A DNA stretch of 64,000 bases from Metabacillus mangrovi (GCF_009711125.1 NZ_WMIB01000001.1:248001-312000), one strand, 5' to 3'; positions 8,302-22,704 are shown, counted from the stretch's first letter. Numbers and translations are program-made. Notes: generated by a model from the letters alone, not told the origin.

Positions 8302-9381
8302 TTAATGGCCTCCCAAAAGTATTTTGATTACGGTATCGGATACATTCACACGCAAGTATTCTGCCGGCACTTCCCAATCCGGCGGCAGCGACATCATGTA
8401 TTTCGTGCAATCGGCAATCCTGTCTTTATTGATGCCGGATAAAATATTGCTTCCGCAGGCAATCGTCTCCGGCCGCTCGGTCGTCTTCCGGACGGTGACG
8501 GCAGGAACATGGAACAAGCAGCACTCCTCCTGTACGGTTCCGCTGTCTGTCAGGACACACGCTGCCCGCTGTTCAAGATGGACGAAATCAAAGAAGGAAA
8601 AAGGCTTGTAGAATTCTACGAGGGGATGAAGCTTGATTCCCGCTTGATCAAGCCGGGATTTTGTCCGGGGATGGATGCTGCAGATCAGTCTTTTATTCTG
8701 GCTTTCTGCAGTAAGATTCAAGCCTTCAAAAATTTCCTGCAGATGCTCCTGCTGATCTACATTTTCTGACCGGTGAATGGTGGCCAGAAGGTAATCCTTC
8801 TGTTTCAAACCGAGCTCTTTTAAGATGCCGCTGTTTGAAATGTCCTTCCGGTAATAGTCCAGCACTTCCTTAATCGGGTTGCCGATGACATGGATATCTT
8901 TTGTATGGCACCCTTCTCTAAGCAGATTCTCACGGCTTTGAGCCGTATATGGCAGGTTGCAGGTCGATGCCGCATCAATGATTTTGCGGTTTTTCTCTTC
9001 CGGAACAGCGAGATCGTAGCATCTGTTCCCTGCCTCCATATGGAAGACCGGGATGTTCATCCTCTCTGCAAGAATGGAAGAAAGTCCGCTGTTCGTATCT
9101 CCTAAAACGAGAATCCGGTCCGGTTTTTCTTTTTCCAGAATGCCTTCGAGGCTGCTGAACATCTCTGACAGCTGCTCACCGAAGGATAATTGCTTATGAA
9201 ACAGCTGATAATCCGGCTGCCTGATCTTTAATGATTGGAAGAAAACGCCGCTCAATTCTCTTGTAAAGTTCTGCCCGGTGTGAATGACAATATGCTTTTG
9301 GGCTAGCTGATCGAGCTTCGGTATGATCCGGCTCAGGCGGATGATTTCCGGCCGTGTGCCAAGTATGGTTGCAATTTTCAC
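8302..9381 (-). CDS. UDP-N-acetylglucosamine 2-epimerase family (CapG/WbvD/FnlC-like)
   Basis: A 359-residue non-hydrolysing UDP-GlcNAc 2-epimerase-type protein. It shows GTRPEIIRLS near the N-terminus, GDTNSGLS and HMEAGNR in the middle, and LTDSGTVQEE towards the C-terminus, all active-site segments of the WecB/MnaA fold. In the neighbouring pathway the homologues CapG, FnlC and WbvD invert C2 of the UDP-6-deoxy-L-sugar. It starts with GTG behind CAGGAGG and heads the operon capG-like, capE-like, reductase, SDR. Acting on plain UDP-GlcNAc (to ManNAc) is the alternative, but the operon partners favour the 6-deoxy-L-sugar route. Confidence 0.87.
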   Translation of the reverse strand: MKIATILGTRPEIIRLSRIIPKLDQLAQKHIVIHTGQNFTRELSGVFFQSLKIRQPDYQLFHKQLSFGEQLSEMFSSLEGILEKEKPDRILVLGDTNSGLSSILAERMNIPVFHMEAGNRCYDLAVPEEKNRKIIDAASTCNLPYTAQSRENLLREGCHTKDIHVIGNPIKEVLDYYRKDISNSGILKELGLKQKDYLLATIHRSENVDQQEHLQEIFEGLNLTAESQNKRLICSIHPRTKSRLDQAGIKLHPLVEFYKPFSFFDFVHLEQRAACVLTDSGTVQEECCLFHVPAVTVRKTTERPETIACGSNILSGINKDRIADCTKYMMSLPPDWEVPAEYLRVNVSDTVIKILLGGH

Positions 9382-9544
9382 TTTCCATTAGCCTCCTGAC
9401 CTGCTGAAAACTCCGCGCAAAACGCTCCTCTCTGTGCATTCCCTCTAACATATGCTCGTTCAAGCGGCTAGGAATAGGCAAAATCATTGACTTTTCTCGT
9501 TTCTTATAAAACCGTTACCTGCCTAGTTCTTATTACTGTTCTGA

Positions 9545-9588
9545 AAAAAAAGCCTTCTGTCGTCCGTAAACGATAGAGGGCCTTTTTA
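9545..9588 (-). terminator. Terminator after the first collagen-like operon
   Basis: A long imperfect hairpin (AAAAGGCCCTCTATCG against CGACAGAAGGCTTTT) with a T run on the minus strand, about 20 bases past the stop at 9610. Confidence 0.75.
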
Positions 9589-9609
9589 TTGACTGATCTG
9601 GAAAGAGAC

Positions 9610-11382
<1,773 letters not shown>

Positions 11383-11399
11383 TCAGTTTTACCCTCCAT

Positions 11400-11756
11400 T
11401 TAAGAATTTTCTTCAAACTCTTCAAATACAAGACGCTGGGAAGAAACAATGTTCCCTGACGAATCTTTCCCCCATAGTGACACTTCCATTTCCGGTTCAG
11501 CCGTGCCTCCTGCTGTCAGCAAAAACTCATACGTATCCACATCAGCAAAGTAGTTTCTTGTTAAAACTTGATTGGGGCTTATAGATACCAGTTCCTGAAC
11601 ATAAAGCGTCCGTGAACCGCCGATACTATATCCTTCAACTAATAGGGTTCCGCTGTTTACAGCATCCCGGTTAACCGCCTTAACTGTAAGAAACTGGGCA
11701 ATCCTCCCCAATGCCCCCGATTGGTTATCTACAGGCCCTGTAGAAAATTGTGCCAT
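11400..11756 (-). CDS. Stand-alone N-terminal domain protein, partner of the collagen-like protein
   Basis: A 118-residue protein consisting of nothing but the N-terminal domain found on the collagen-like proteins. It shows the STGPVDN start, RTLYVQELVSISPNQVLTRN (residues 49-68), MEVSLWGK and SQRLVFEE. It is the most diverged copy (MAQFSTGP, LTVKAVNRD). It opens a two-gene operon with the long collagen-like protein 17 bases downstream. The reader should expect a small beta-rich domain that could pack with or anchor the same domain on its partner; this is inference. An AAAGGAG site precedes the ATG. I know no characterised homologue. Confidence 0.75.
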   Translation of the reverse strand: MAQFSTGPVDNQSGALGRIAQFLTVKAVNRDAVNSGTLLVEGYSIGGSRTLYVQELVSISPNQVLTRNYFADVDTYEFLLTAGGTAEPEMEVSLWGKDSSGNIVSSQRLVFEEFEENS

Positions 11757-12061
11757 TTTTTTCTCCTTTCTACGCCAGCTGAGTGCAGGTATACTTACAC
11801 TCAGTACATTTTATTAAACTAAAGGAAATCTGCTTGTATTTCTGTCATATCCAGTTGAAAACAAACCAAAAACAGGCTGTCCAAAACATATCAATTTGTT
11901 AAATTTCTTTACTTTTTAATTAGATTAGCTGATCTGGAATACTCAACCTGAGGTGGCAGTGCACTTCTCCTCTCTTCGCGCCCGTCCCGCTTCTTTATGA
12001 CCGGATTCAAGCACTTTCCGCTTCAATCAGCGGGATCAAAATTCATGCCATCTTAAAAACT
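11757..12061. other. Gene-free stretch between two collagen-like operons
   Basis: This holds the AAAGGAG ribosome binding site and presumed promoter of the downstream operon. At about 11938-12035 there is a degraded segment resembling the reiterated element seen intact at 51908-52041: TGATTGAAGCGGAAAGTGC, AGCGGGACGGG and GCGCGAAG blocks in the minus reading. No ORF with a ribosome binding site is visible. Confidence 0.4.
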
Positions 12062-12095
12062 AAACCCCGGAAGCTCTAGAGCATTCCGGGGGTTT
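12062..12095 (-). terminator. Hairpin after the stalkless paralogue operon
   Basis: AAACCCCCGGAAT pairs with CTTCCGGGGTTT around GCTCTAGAGC. The T run is short, so it is a probable terminator for the operon ending at 12149. Confidence 0.55.
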
Positions 12096-12148
12096 AACTG
12101 GATTGGTTTTGCTTACAGCACCTCAGCGGACAGCCCTATCTTGTTCTC

Positions 12149-12928
12149 TTAAAATTTGCTGACGATGATCGAACGGCTCTGCACTACCGCTTCTAACAGC
12201 TCAACTCCGGTTACCGTAACCAGTAGACTGTAGGTGTACGTGCCCGGGGGGACATCATCGAACCAAGATATGCTTGGGTATTCTGAAAATGACCTCGTTA
12301 AATCGAAAGGAAAGGCAAATTCTTTCGTGATTGTGACAGTAGTAACGATTTCAGTGTCTCTCAGTAAATCAAAAATAATCGTATAGCCTGGTTCTGTTGA
12401 GGTCTCAGCGGTAGATGTTACCTCTATATCAGCGAAAGCATTAATGATAAGACTCTCTTCTTCTGATGTTTTGGTAATTGGGGGTGCTGTCAGAACCGTT
12501 TGCGGTGTGATCAGAGGGATAATTAAAGTTGTATTTGTCTGATTGCTGACAAAAGGAATGCCCCCGCCGTCATTACCTGAGCTGCTCAATTCATCAAAAA
12601 CGAGACGGTGTGCTGCAACGAGCTGACCAGAAGCATTTTTGCCCCATACAGAGATCTCTGTTGCCGATGCCGCGGCATCTCCGGTTGTAAAAACAAATTC
12701 AAATGCGTTTACATCTGCAAAATAGTTTTTGGTAATAACCTGGTTTGGCGCGATAGCCAGCAGTTCACTAACGTATAGAGTTCTGGTGCCGTTTAACTGA
12801 TAACCCTGAATCAGGATGGTAGAAGAGTCCGTTCCACTCGAGTTATCAATTTTCACTGTTACCGTCTGAGTAGGTCTGCTCCCTCCAGCCGGGCTGTTTT
12901 CGATAGGACCAGTTGATAAAATAGCCAT
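12149..12928 (-). CDS. Stalkless paralogue: N domain joined directly to C domain type 1
   Basis: A 259-residue protein. Residues 1-115 are the shared N-terminal domain. A short linker (SSSGNDGGG) replaces the collagen stalk, and the remaining ~135 residues match the C domain of the protein at 9610 along their whole length. Shared landmarks are PFV-NQ, P-ITPQTVLT, WFDDV-PGTYTYS and SRSIIVS-F. It therefore shows the domain borders of the family cleanly. The start at 12928 is set by GGAGGAGACAC. It is the third gene of the operon that begins at 14843. It may act as a basal-layer or assembly partner that lacks the projecting stalk; that role is inferred. Confidence 0.8.
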   Translation of the reverse strand: MAILSTGPIENSPAGGSRPTQTVTVKIDNSSGTDSSTILIQGYQLNGTRTLYVSELLAIAPNQVITKNYFADVNAFEFVFTTGDAAASATEISVWGKNASGQLVAAHRLVFDELSSSGNDGGGIPFVSNQTNTTLIIPLITPQTVLTAPPITKTSEEESLIINAFADIEVTSTAETSTEPGYTIIFDLLRDTEIVTTVTITKEFAFPFDLTRSFSEYPSISWFDDVPPGTYTYSLLVTVTGVELLEAVVQSRSIIVSKF

Positions 12929-12983
12929 GTGTCTCCTCCTCAAAAATCTATAAATTTGCTAAGTAACTATACAGACAGGTCCA

Positions 12984-14483
<1,500 letters not shown>

Positions 14484-14843
14484 TTAAATGGTTTGATTCA
14501 AAATCTCATCAGATACAAGGCGCTGGGAAGCGACAAGGTTTCCGGATGCGTCTTTTCCCCACACTGAAATCTGTGTAGATGTCTCAGCAGCCCCACCCGT
14601 CGTAAAAACAAATTGATACTCATCAAAATCAGCGAAATAATTCTTAGTCAGCACCTGATTCGGAAGGACCTGTATAAGTTCCAATACATAAAGAGTTCTT
14701 GTGGTTGTCAAAATGTATCCCTGAATTAGAACAGTAGATATGTTCACCGGATCCCGATTATCAATCTTTACCGTTACAAGCTGCACCGGCCTAACTCCGC
14801 CAGCCGGAGTGTTTTCAATTGGACCTGTAGATAAAACAGCCAT
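14484..14843 (-). CDS. Stand-alone N-terminal domain protein (second copy)
   Basis: A 119-residue protein that is the N-terminal domain alone: [43 protein letters not shown]-like core and ISVWGKDASG, ending SDEILNQTI. AGGAGG lies six bases before the ATG at 14843; the TTG two codons earlier is less well placed. It opens the operon for the type 2 collagen-like protein and the stalkless paralogue. The repeated pairing of an N-only gene in front of a collagen gene (compare 11400) implies the small protein is needed with the large one. Function unknown. Confidence 0.75.
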   Translation of the reverse strand: MAVLSTGPIENTPAGGVRPVQLVTVKIDNRDPVNISTVLIQGYILTTTRTLYVLELIQVLPNQVLTKNYFADFDEYQFVFTTGGAAETSTQISVWGKDASGNLVASQRLVSDEILNQTI

Positions 14844-15071
14844 GTTCAACCTCCTGTCATTTTTCTTATCCGCTTTCGCGTTCAGATCAAAAAAGCATAA
14901 ATTTCAATCCATACATCTTATTCATAAAGTTCAAGCCCGCTTAAACGCCTGTCCATGCATGTTTGTCCAATTGTAATTTTTTTCACCGGCTATGATTATT
15001 CCAAGCCTGCCTGCAATAGGTATGTAAAGATGGATATCAGGGTTTATTTCAATCGTATGGGAGGTTCAAAA

Positions 15072-15941
15072 ATGTATCATTTTACAGAAAGCCAGCTTAA
15101 AAGAATGGCACTGATGGGCTATCCCAACCTCAACATAACAGATGATGCATATTATTCCGGCGGGGAGTATCTTGTAGAGAAACAAGTTGGAGACAGCATG
15201 CTTCTTCCCTATTCTGCAGAAGAAATCATAGCAGCCGGGGCGGAAAGTCTGAAGGAGGATTTGATTCACCTAAGAAGAGGAGCCGAGGTTAAAGAACAAA
15301 TCCTTACCTCCCTTAAAGAGGGAACCGGATGTTCCATAACAAGAATGGGTGACGGGCCGCTTGGATTTCTCGCCCACGACCATCTCATTCCGGCTCAGGT
15401 GATGAAAAATGACCCCTATTTTCAGTTCCTTGATTTTGCCGGGGTAAAGGTTCCTGACCACCGCAACAGGGACCTGCTGACTGAGTACATCACCAAAACC
15501 GATTATCTCGGCGTCCCTGTCAGAAGGCTTCCGGTGTTTCAGTCACTCTTTATTAGATTGGCGAAGTTTCACAATTGGCCGCTTAAAAAGATGAACCTCA
15601 CTCATTCCAATATCAATCTTGAGCTGAATGAGCTTGGTACGTATTCGGAAATCTTGAAAAAACATAGAGTATTGCTGATTGGAAACCGCATGGGAGAGGT
15701 AAAAGAATTCTTTGAAAGACTTGGGTTCCATAATATTGCCGGAACCGTTAGAGTAGAAGGTCTGGAGAATGTTCACAAGGCCATAGATGAAGCTTCCCGC
15801 TATTCCTTTGATGCCGCATTTGCTGCTGCTGGAATTTCAGCTTCGGTTATATGTGTGGAGCTTGCCAAAGCGAAAAAAACCGCCATTGACTTTGGCCAGC
15901 TGGCAGACGGTCTGATCAGCGGGAGAGCTGTTGTAGGATGA
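15072..15941 (+). CDS. GT-D fold glycosyltransferase (DUF1792-like)
   Basis: A 289-residue protein. The core segment GTGCSITRMGDGPLGFLAHD, followed by residues suited to sugar-nucleotide binding, resembles GT-D fold domains, the fold first described for DUF1792 enzymes that elongate glycans on serine-rich repeat adhesins. The C-terminal half (VLLIGNRMGEVKEFFERLGF, AAGISASVICVELAK) matches the second half of such proteins. I set the start at 15072 because GGGAGG lies seven bases upstream. Its stop overlaps the start of a GT2 gene (ATGA). Its location between collagen-like operons suggests it extends their O-glycans. Confidence 0.7.
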   Translation: MYHFTESQLKRMALMGYPNLNITDDAYYSGGEYLVEKQVGDSMLLPYSAEEIIAAGAESLKEDLIHLRRGAEVKEQILTSLKEGTGCSITRMGDGPLGFLAHDHLIPAQVMKNDPYFQFLDFAGVKVPDHRNRDLLTEYITKTDYLGVPVRRLPVFQSLFIRLAKFHNWPLKKMNLTHSNINLELNELGTYSEILKKHRVLLIGNRMGEVKEFFERLGFHNIAGTVRVEGLENVHKAIDEASRYSFDAAFAAAGISASVICVELAKAKKTAIDFGQLADGLISGRAVVG

Positions 15942-17056
15942 AGCGCACGCCTATGATCAGTGTCATTATGCCGGTCTTTAACGCAGCGCGATTTCTTAAG
16001 CCATGTATTGAAAGCATCCTCTGCCAGACTGAAAAGGACTTTGAACTGCTTATCATCAACGATGGTTCTACGGATGAAAGCGAATCGGTCATTCAAACTT
16101 TTGGTGACCCAAGGATTAAATATGTTACACAGGCAAACGCCGGTGTCTCGAAAACAAGAAACAAAGCACTCGATCTGGCAGAAGGATACTTTATCGTGTT
16201 TCAGGATGCAGATGATGTATCCGTCCCTTCCCGCTTTCAACAGCTCAGACAGCAGTTCCACTCCGAAACGGTCGGACTCGTCCACTCAGATGTCCTGCTG
16301 ATTGATGAGCAGGACCAGCCCGCGGGATATTACAGCAACCGGAATCTGGACAAACAGCGCGCCCTCAGGTATTTTTTCAAAATCGGCACGCCGATCTGCG
16401 GCGGGACTGTGATGGCCAGGAAGGAATGTTTTGAAAATGTGCGGTACGATGTTGAACTGAAAATAGGGGAAGACAATGAGATCCTGTCGCGCATCACCCA
16501 AAAATGGGACTCTGTTCATGTCCCCGAGCCCCTGTACCTGTATAGAAGACACAGCCATAATTCAGCGAGACATAATCAGTATGCGACCGTTTTTGCCCAC
16601 GTGCAGAAGTTTTTAGATGACTACCCGCTGGAGGTTTTGATCCCGGAGCTGGATTGGAGCAAAAATTCGAGCAAATCCCGTGCTTATGCCATCATCTCCC
16701 TCTTTTTGCACGGCAGAGGTATGCATCTTCATGCCGATAACTGGATGAAAACGGCAGAGGAATATGTGTCTGATCAGGATTCCAGCCTTTTTGTCAAAGC
16801 CATATCCATGATGCTTGCCTCCAAATATAAGGAGGGCCTCCAGTTGCTTGACCAGTGCAGCATCCGGGATCATATTACAGAGAATTATAAAGGTGAATGC
16901 TTAGCGCGGCTTCAAGACGCTCCTTCCGCACTGCAGTGCTTTTTTAAAAGCCTCAAGTTGGCGCCACATTATCAAGAACCGATGGATAATCTGAAAGCGC
17001 TCGGGGGGATGGGGAATTTTATGATTGGCGATATAACGTGGCAGAAATATCACTGA
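15938..17056 (+). CDS. Glycosyltransferase family 2 with helical C-terminal tail
   Basis: A 372-residue protein. Residues 1-220 are a GT-A family 2 domain: ISVIMPVFNAARFLKPCIES, IINDGSTDE, and the metal-binding FQDADD. Then LKIGEDNEILSRI and YLYRRHSHN complete the catalytic site. The last ~120 residues contain two or three TPR-like helical pairs (YKEGLQLLDQC, ALQCFFKSLKLAPH), probably for partner binding. It is translationally coupled to the GT-D gene by a four-base overlap and ends in a strong terminator. It probably works with the GT-D protein on the spore surface glycan. Confidence 0.85.
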   Translation: MKRTPMISVIMPVFNAARFLKPCIESILCQTEKDFELLIINDGSTDESESVIQTFGDPRIKYVTQANAGVSKTRNKALDLAEGYFIVFQDADDVSVPSRFQQLRQQFHSETVGLVHSDVLLIDEQDQPAGYYSNRNLDKQRALRYFFKIGTPICGGTVMARKECFENVRYDVELKIGEDNEILSRITQKWDSVHVPEPLYLYRRHSHNSARHNQYATVFAHVQKFLDDYPLEVLIPELDWSKNSSKSRAYAIISLFLHGRGMHLHADNWMKTAEEYVSDQDSSLFVKAISMMLASKYKEGLQLLDQCSIRDHITENYKGECLARLQDAPSALQCFFKSLKLAPHYQEPMDNLKALGGMGNFMIGDITWQKYH

Positions 17057-17062
17057 CATTAC

Positions 17063-17093
17063 AAAAGGACGTGCCGGAGCACGCCCTTTTTAT
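17063..17093. terminator. Bidirectional terminator between converging genes
   Basis: AAAAGGACGTGC and GCACGCCCTTTT pair around a four-base loop. T runs occur on both strands, so it serves the GT2 gene (+) and the C-domain gene ending at 17094 (-). Confidence 0.85.
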
Positions 17094-18302
17094 TTACCAG
17101 TTCTCTGTTACTCTAAAAATCGCTGTAACCGAATTGGTGCCTGGTCCACCTACAGATGCTACAGCCAAGGTCACTATTTCATTGTCAGGCAGTTCAAAAT
17201 CCAGAAGCTGTTCGGTAGTGAGCACCCGGGTAGATGTGGATGAAGAAGCTGAAGCCAATCCCTGATAAACGACTTCTCCCCCTGAGATTGTTGTAGAGGT
17301 GGAGTTGACCAGTAACGCTGTCTCATTTGTCGGTATATTTGTTGTAGCCGTAGGAAAATTGACAAACGCCCCATTGACTGTGGCCCCAAGGATAACCTGA
17401 AAAGCCAGGTCTACGTTTGTAACAATTTCTACAGCCTCTAAAAGCACTTGTACGGAATTGGGTCTTCCCGAACCTGCAGGAAAGACTGCTTTTCTGGTGA
17501 AAGAGAGAACAGGTGTTAAGCTTGCGGTAATGTTATTAACGGTTCTTCTTTCGGAAGTATTACGAAAAACAGGATCAAATTTGCCAATGATACTATACTG
17601 CCGGCCGCCTACAAAAAGACTAAAAGGTGCAGCAGTACCGTTATTTGCTATTTCAGCTCTCAAAGGAAGGTTTGGATCAGTAAAACTCGTTTGCCCGGAA
17701 GGAGAAAAACGGTTGACAGTTACAACTTCCTGCGCAAAAGTTACAGGGTTAGTAATGACTACCCTGAATTCGATAACACCATATCCATACCAAGTAAAAA
17801 CGATCAAAAAGATATTGCCATCTGCCAGGTTAAGTGTTATCCCGCTAGGTCCGCTCCCATCTAACGGATCTACATTCCATGAGGCTTGGGGAATGATGGT
17901 GTCTGCCCCTCCGCGCCTTATACCTACAAAAGTTCCCGAACTGCTGCTTCCAAAAAATGCTCCATTCTGATCGTCAAAGAGCCCCCACCGGGAAATCTGA
18001 TTTGCTGTTGGCGCTCCAGGCTGCCTTATGGCAATTCCGCTCTCACATGCATAACCCGGTTCATATCTGCCTCTCTCTGCGCTATCCAGTACTGCCCGAT
18101 CAGCAGCAGCTGCAGTGGTAAGATTATATTCTGTTGCATTATTCGTAACAGTTGCTGTTCCGGTGGTGGTCACAATATCACGCAGATCAGAAATGCCGTA
18201 TGTTGAAACCAGCTCGATAATTGGCGTTTTTCTGGAAACCAGCAGTTCATTAAATTGGGAACTGACGTCTGGTCCTACATTATTAATGATGATATCTGCC
18301 AT
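17094..18302 (-). CDS. Stand-alone large C domain (type 3) protein, virion-structural-like
   Basis: A 402-residue protein collinear with the last ~400 residues of the collagen-like protein at 18360: [77 protein letters not shown]. It has no N domain and no stalk. The central part ([44 protein letters not shown]) resembles a domain I associate with phage and large-virus structural proteins. That is recollection, not a search. It sits 57 bases downstream of the full-length gene in the same operon. It may form mixed trimers with it; this is inferred. Confidence 0.75.
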   Translation of the reverse strand: MADIIINNVGPDVSSQFNELLVSRKTPIIELVSTYGISDLRDIVTTTGTATVTNNATEYNLTTAAAADRAVLDSAERGRYEPGYACESGIAIRQPGAPTANQISRWGLFDDQNGAFFGSSSSGTFVGIRRGGADTIIPQASWNVDPLDGSGPSGITLNLADGNIFLIVFTWYGYGVIEFRVVITNPVTFAQEVVTVNRFSPSGQTSFTDPNLPLRAEIANNGTAAPFSLFVGGRQYSIIGKFDPVFRNTSERRTVNNITASLTPVLSFTRKAVFPAGSGRPNSVQVLLEAVEIVTNVDLAFQVILGATVNGAFVNFPTATTNIPTNETALLVNSTSTTISGGEVVYQGLASASSSTSTRVLTTEQLLDFELPDNEIVTLAVASVGGPGTNSVTAIFRVTENW

Positions 18303-18359
18303 AAAAATCCTCCTTCCTTAAAAATTTCATAAGCAAGTTTACATGGGGCAGAAAGACCT

Positions 18360-20582
<2,223 letters not shown>

Positions 20583-20719
20583 TCATTCTTTATATACTCT
20601 CTCTTTTTAGAGCGCATATATCGCATATTATTCATTTAGGAAAAAAAAAACTGAGACAATCTCCCAATCTAGTAAATTCTTTATAAGAATTACGAAAAGA
20701 GCAAGCACTGTCAATGTTT

Positions 20720-21781
20720 TTACTGAGTAAGAATACAGAAAAATGCCTGACCATACTTCTGCCGGCTGAAATGATGTTTTATGTGATGAAGCGCTCCTGC
20801 CGTGATCTGATCCCTTAATCCGGAGTTGTTCAGCAATTCCAGACCCTCCATGCAGGCACCGCTTATATCGCCCAGGCTGTAAAACTTGCCGGTCTGGTTA
20901 TGAATGATGGAGCGCTGCACGCCATCCGAATTAGTAGAAAGCACGGGACACCTGCAGCTCATCGCTTCAACGATCGCATAGCCGAACCCCTCTACCTTTG
21001 AGGTTGAGCAAAAAAATCCGCCTGAGTCCCCCATTCTGGAAAAATAATCGGCCATCGCTTCATTTGGGATGTTCGAGAGAACGGTAAGCCTGCTTTCAAT
21101 GCCGAGCGCCGGCTTCAGCATCTCGAATTCTGCCCGTTCTGCCGGAATGGAAAGGGTGTGGTCCTCAAACATGAAATAATCGGCATCTACTTGGTGGACA
21201 TGTGTCAGGTGGTGGGCAATCTGGAGGAATTCACGCCAGTTTTTGTTGTCCTCGATCCGTCCGATCCAGCCGATAATCGGGCGCCCATGAGCCGGGCCGC
21301 TGACGAACGTAAACCGTTCTGCATCAAAGCAGTTATCGATAAAATGGAACGGGAAAGAAGGGTAAAGTTCATGGAGAAGCTGCATGATATGAGGAGTTTT
21401 AGAGCTTAGGATGCAGCTCGCATAGGGGGTCACATAGGGGGCCGCCATTGTCAGTGTATTCCTGGCCGCTTCCATTGATCCGAGGCCCTGGATTTCAAAA
21501 ATCAGCTTTCCTGTATAGCCCCAGCTTCTGATCTTAGGAAGAATCGTATAATCGGAAGTGACCACAATCGCATCGTATTGATGCTGCTGGATCGTCTGCA
21601 TGATTTCATAGTCTGAAGCCTGTATATAAAGCGGCGTCCCGTGATCGTTGATCAGCGGCCTCTCCTGCCGGTAGTAGAGGAAATGGCACTCGATACCTCT
21701 TTCAGTAAGGGCCTTTGCCCTCTGCCTGTTAAGCGTCTCCACACCGCCGCTTGGGACGTAATACATAAAAAGTACTTTCAT
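20720..21781 (-). CDS. Glycosyltransferase family 4-type (GT-B fold)
   Basis: A 353-residue GT-B protein with the N-terminal SGGVETLNRQRAKAL motif, a central IGWIGRIEDNKNW hinge and the C-terminal STSKVEGFGYAIVEAMSCR donor site (E-x7-E). It begins MKVLFMYYVPSGG at 21781 behind GGACGAGG; the upstream in-frame codons lack a good site. It lies behind the type 3 collagen-like operon on the same strand and is divergent from the GT2 gene at 21947. Target and donor are not known; the surrounding spore glycoproteins are the likely target. Confidence 0.85.
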   Translation of the reverse strand: MKVLFMYYVPSGGVETLNRQRAKALTERGIECHFLYYRQERPLINDHGTPLYIQASDYEIMQTIQQHQYDAIVVTSDYTILPKIRSWGYTGKLIFEIQGLGSMEAARNTLTMAAPYVTPYASCILSSKTPHIMQLLHELYPSFPFHFIDNCFDAERFTFVSGPAHGRPIIGWIGRIEDNKNWREFLQIAHHLTHVHQVDADYFMFEDHTLSIPAERAEFEMLKPALGIESRLTVLSNIPNEAMADYFSRMGDSGGFFCSTSKVEGFGYAIVEAMSCRCPVLSTNSDGVQRSIIHNQTGKFYSLGDISGACMEGLELLNNSGLRDQITAGALHHIKHHFSRQKYGQAFFCILTQ

Positions 21782-21946
21782 TTTCCTCGTCCTTTCCCGT
21801 GCTTTGTCTTTTACATAACTATGTAACAGGAAAGGGATTGGAATATGCGCTTTTATCAGATTTTTGTAAAAGCTGGACAAATATCTTATCAAGGGGGGCA
21901 GATGAGACATACCTTATTGGAGAATCTGAAGAAAAGGAGAACAACT

Positions 21947-22663
21947 ATGACTCCATTGGTATCCATCATCATTCCTTTTTACAATTGCTCATACGTTCAG
22001 CAGGCAGTTGAAAGCTCGATCAACCAGACGTATCCGAATGTCGAAGTGATTGTAGTGGATGACGGTTCCTACATCCACACTGAAAAACTGCATCCTTACA
22101 TGCACCGGATCCGGTACATCCGCAAAGAAAACGGAGGAACAGCTACCGCTTTAAACGCCGGTATTCAGGCAGCACAGGGGGAATACATCGCCTGGCTGAG
22201 TTCAGATGATTTCTTCCTGCCCGATAAAATTCAAAAGCAAATGGACTTTATGCTGCCGAGGGGCGCTGCCTTCAGCTTTGGAAACTATCATTATATTAAT
22301 GAATACAATCAAATTCTGGTCCCGTGGTGCGGCCACCGCTTCTCACCGAATGTACAGGAGGTTCCTCAGTTCTTTCTGCAAGGAAACCCAGTGAACGGGT
22401 GCACGATTGTGATGAAGAAAACATGCTTCGACCATGTGGGTCTATTTGATCCGCAATGGCTGTACACACACGACTATGATATGTGGTTCCGCCTCATCCT
22501 CGCCGGATATGACTTGTATTATATTGATGACGTCCTCATCCAATTCCGGACTCACGGTGAAGCCGGAACGCGCAAATACCAGCCTCAGATTATGTCTGAA
22601 GTTTACCAGCTGGAAGCAAAATACCGTCCGCAGCTGTGGAATAAATTGTATAATCCCTCCTAA
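21947..22663 (+). CDS. Glycosyltransferase family 2
   Basis: A 238-residue GT-A enzyme: VSIIIPFYNCSYVQQAVESS, VIVVDDGSY (donor site), AWLSSDDFF (metal-binding acidic pair) and HDYDMWFRLILAGYDLYYID. It is short, with a catalytic domain only and no membrane segments. The start at 21947 has AAGGAG eight bases upstream. It is the last gene of the presumed spore-surface island and is followed by a strong terminator. By family it would add one sugar to an acceptor; the linkage and sugar cannot be told. Confidence 0.87.
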   Translation: MTPLVSIIIPFYNCSYVQQAVESSINQTYPNVEVIVVDDGSYIHTEKLHPYMHRIRYIRKENGGTATALNAGIQAAQGEYIAWLSSDDFFLPDKIQKQMDFMLPRGAAFSFGNYHYINEYNQILVPWCGHRFSPNVQEVPQFFLQGNPVNGCTIVMKKTCFDHVGLFDPQWLYTHDYDMWFRLILAGYDLYYIDDVLIQFRTHGEAGTRKYQPQIMSEVYQLEAKYRPQLWNKLYNPS

Positions 22664-22666
22664 TTG

Positions 22667-22703
22667 AAAAAGGAGCCCGTCTAAAAACGGACTCCTTTTT
22701 TAT
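22667..22703. terminator. Bidirectional terminator between GT2 gene and msrAB
   Basis: AAAAAGGAGCCCGT pairs with ACGGACTCCTTTTT around six bases, serving the converging genes on both sides. Confidence 0.9.
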
Positions 22704-22704
22704 A

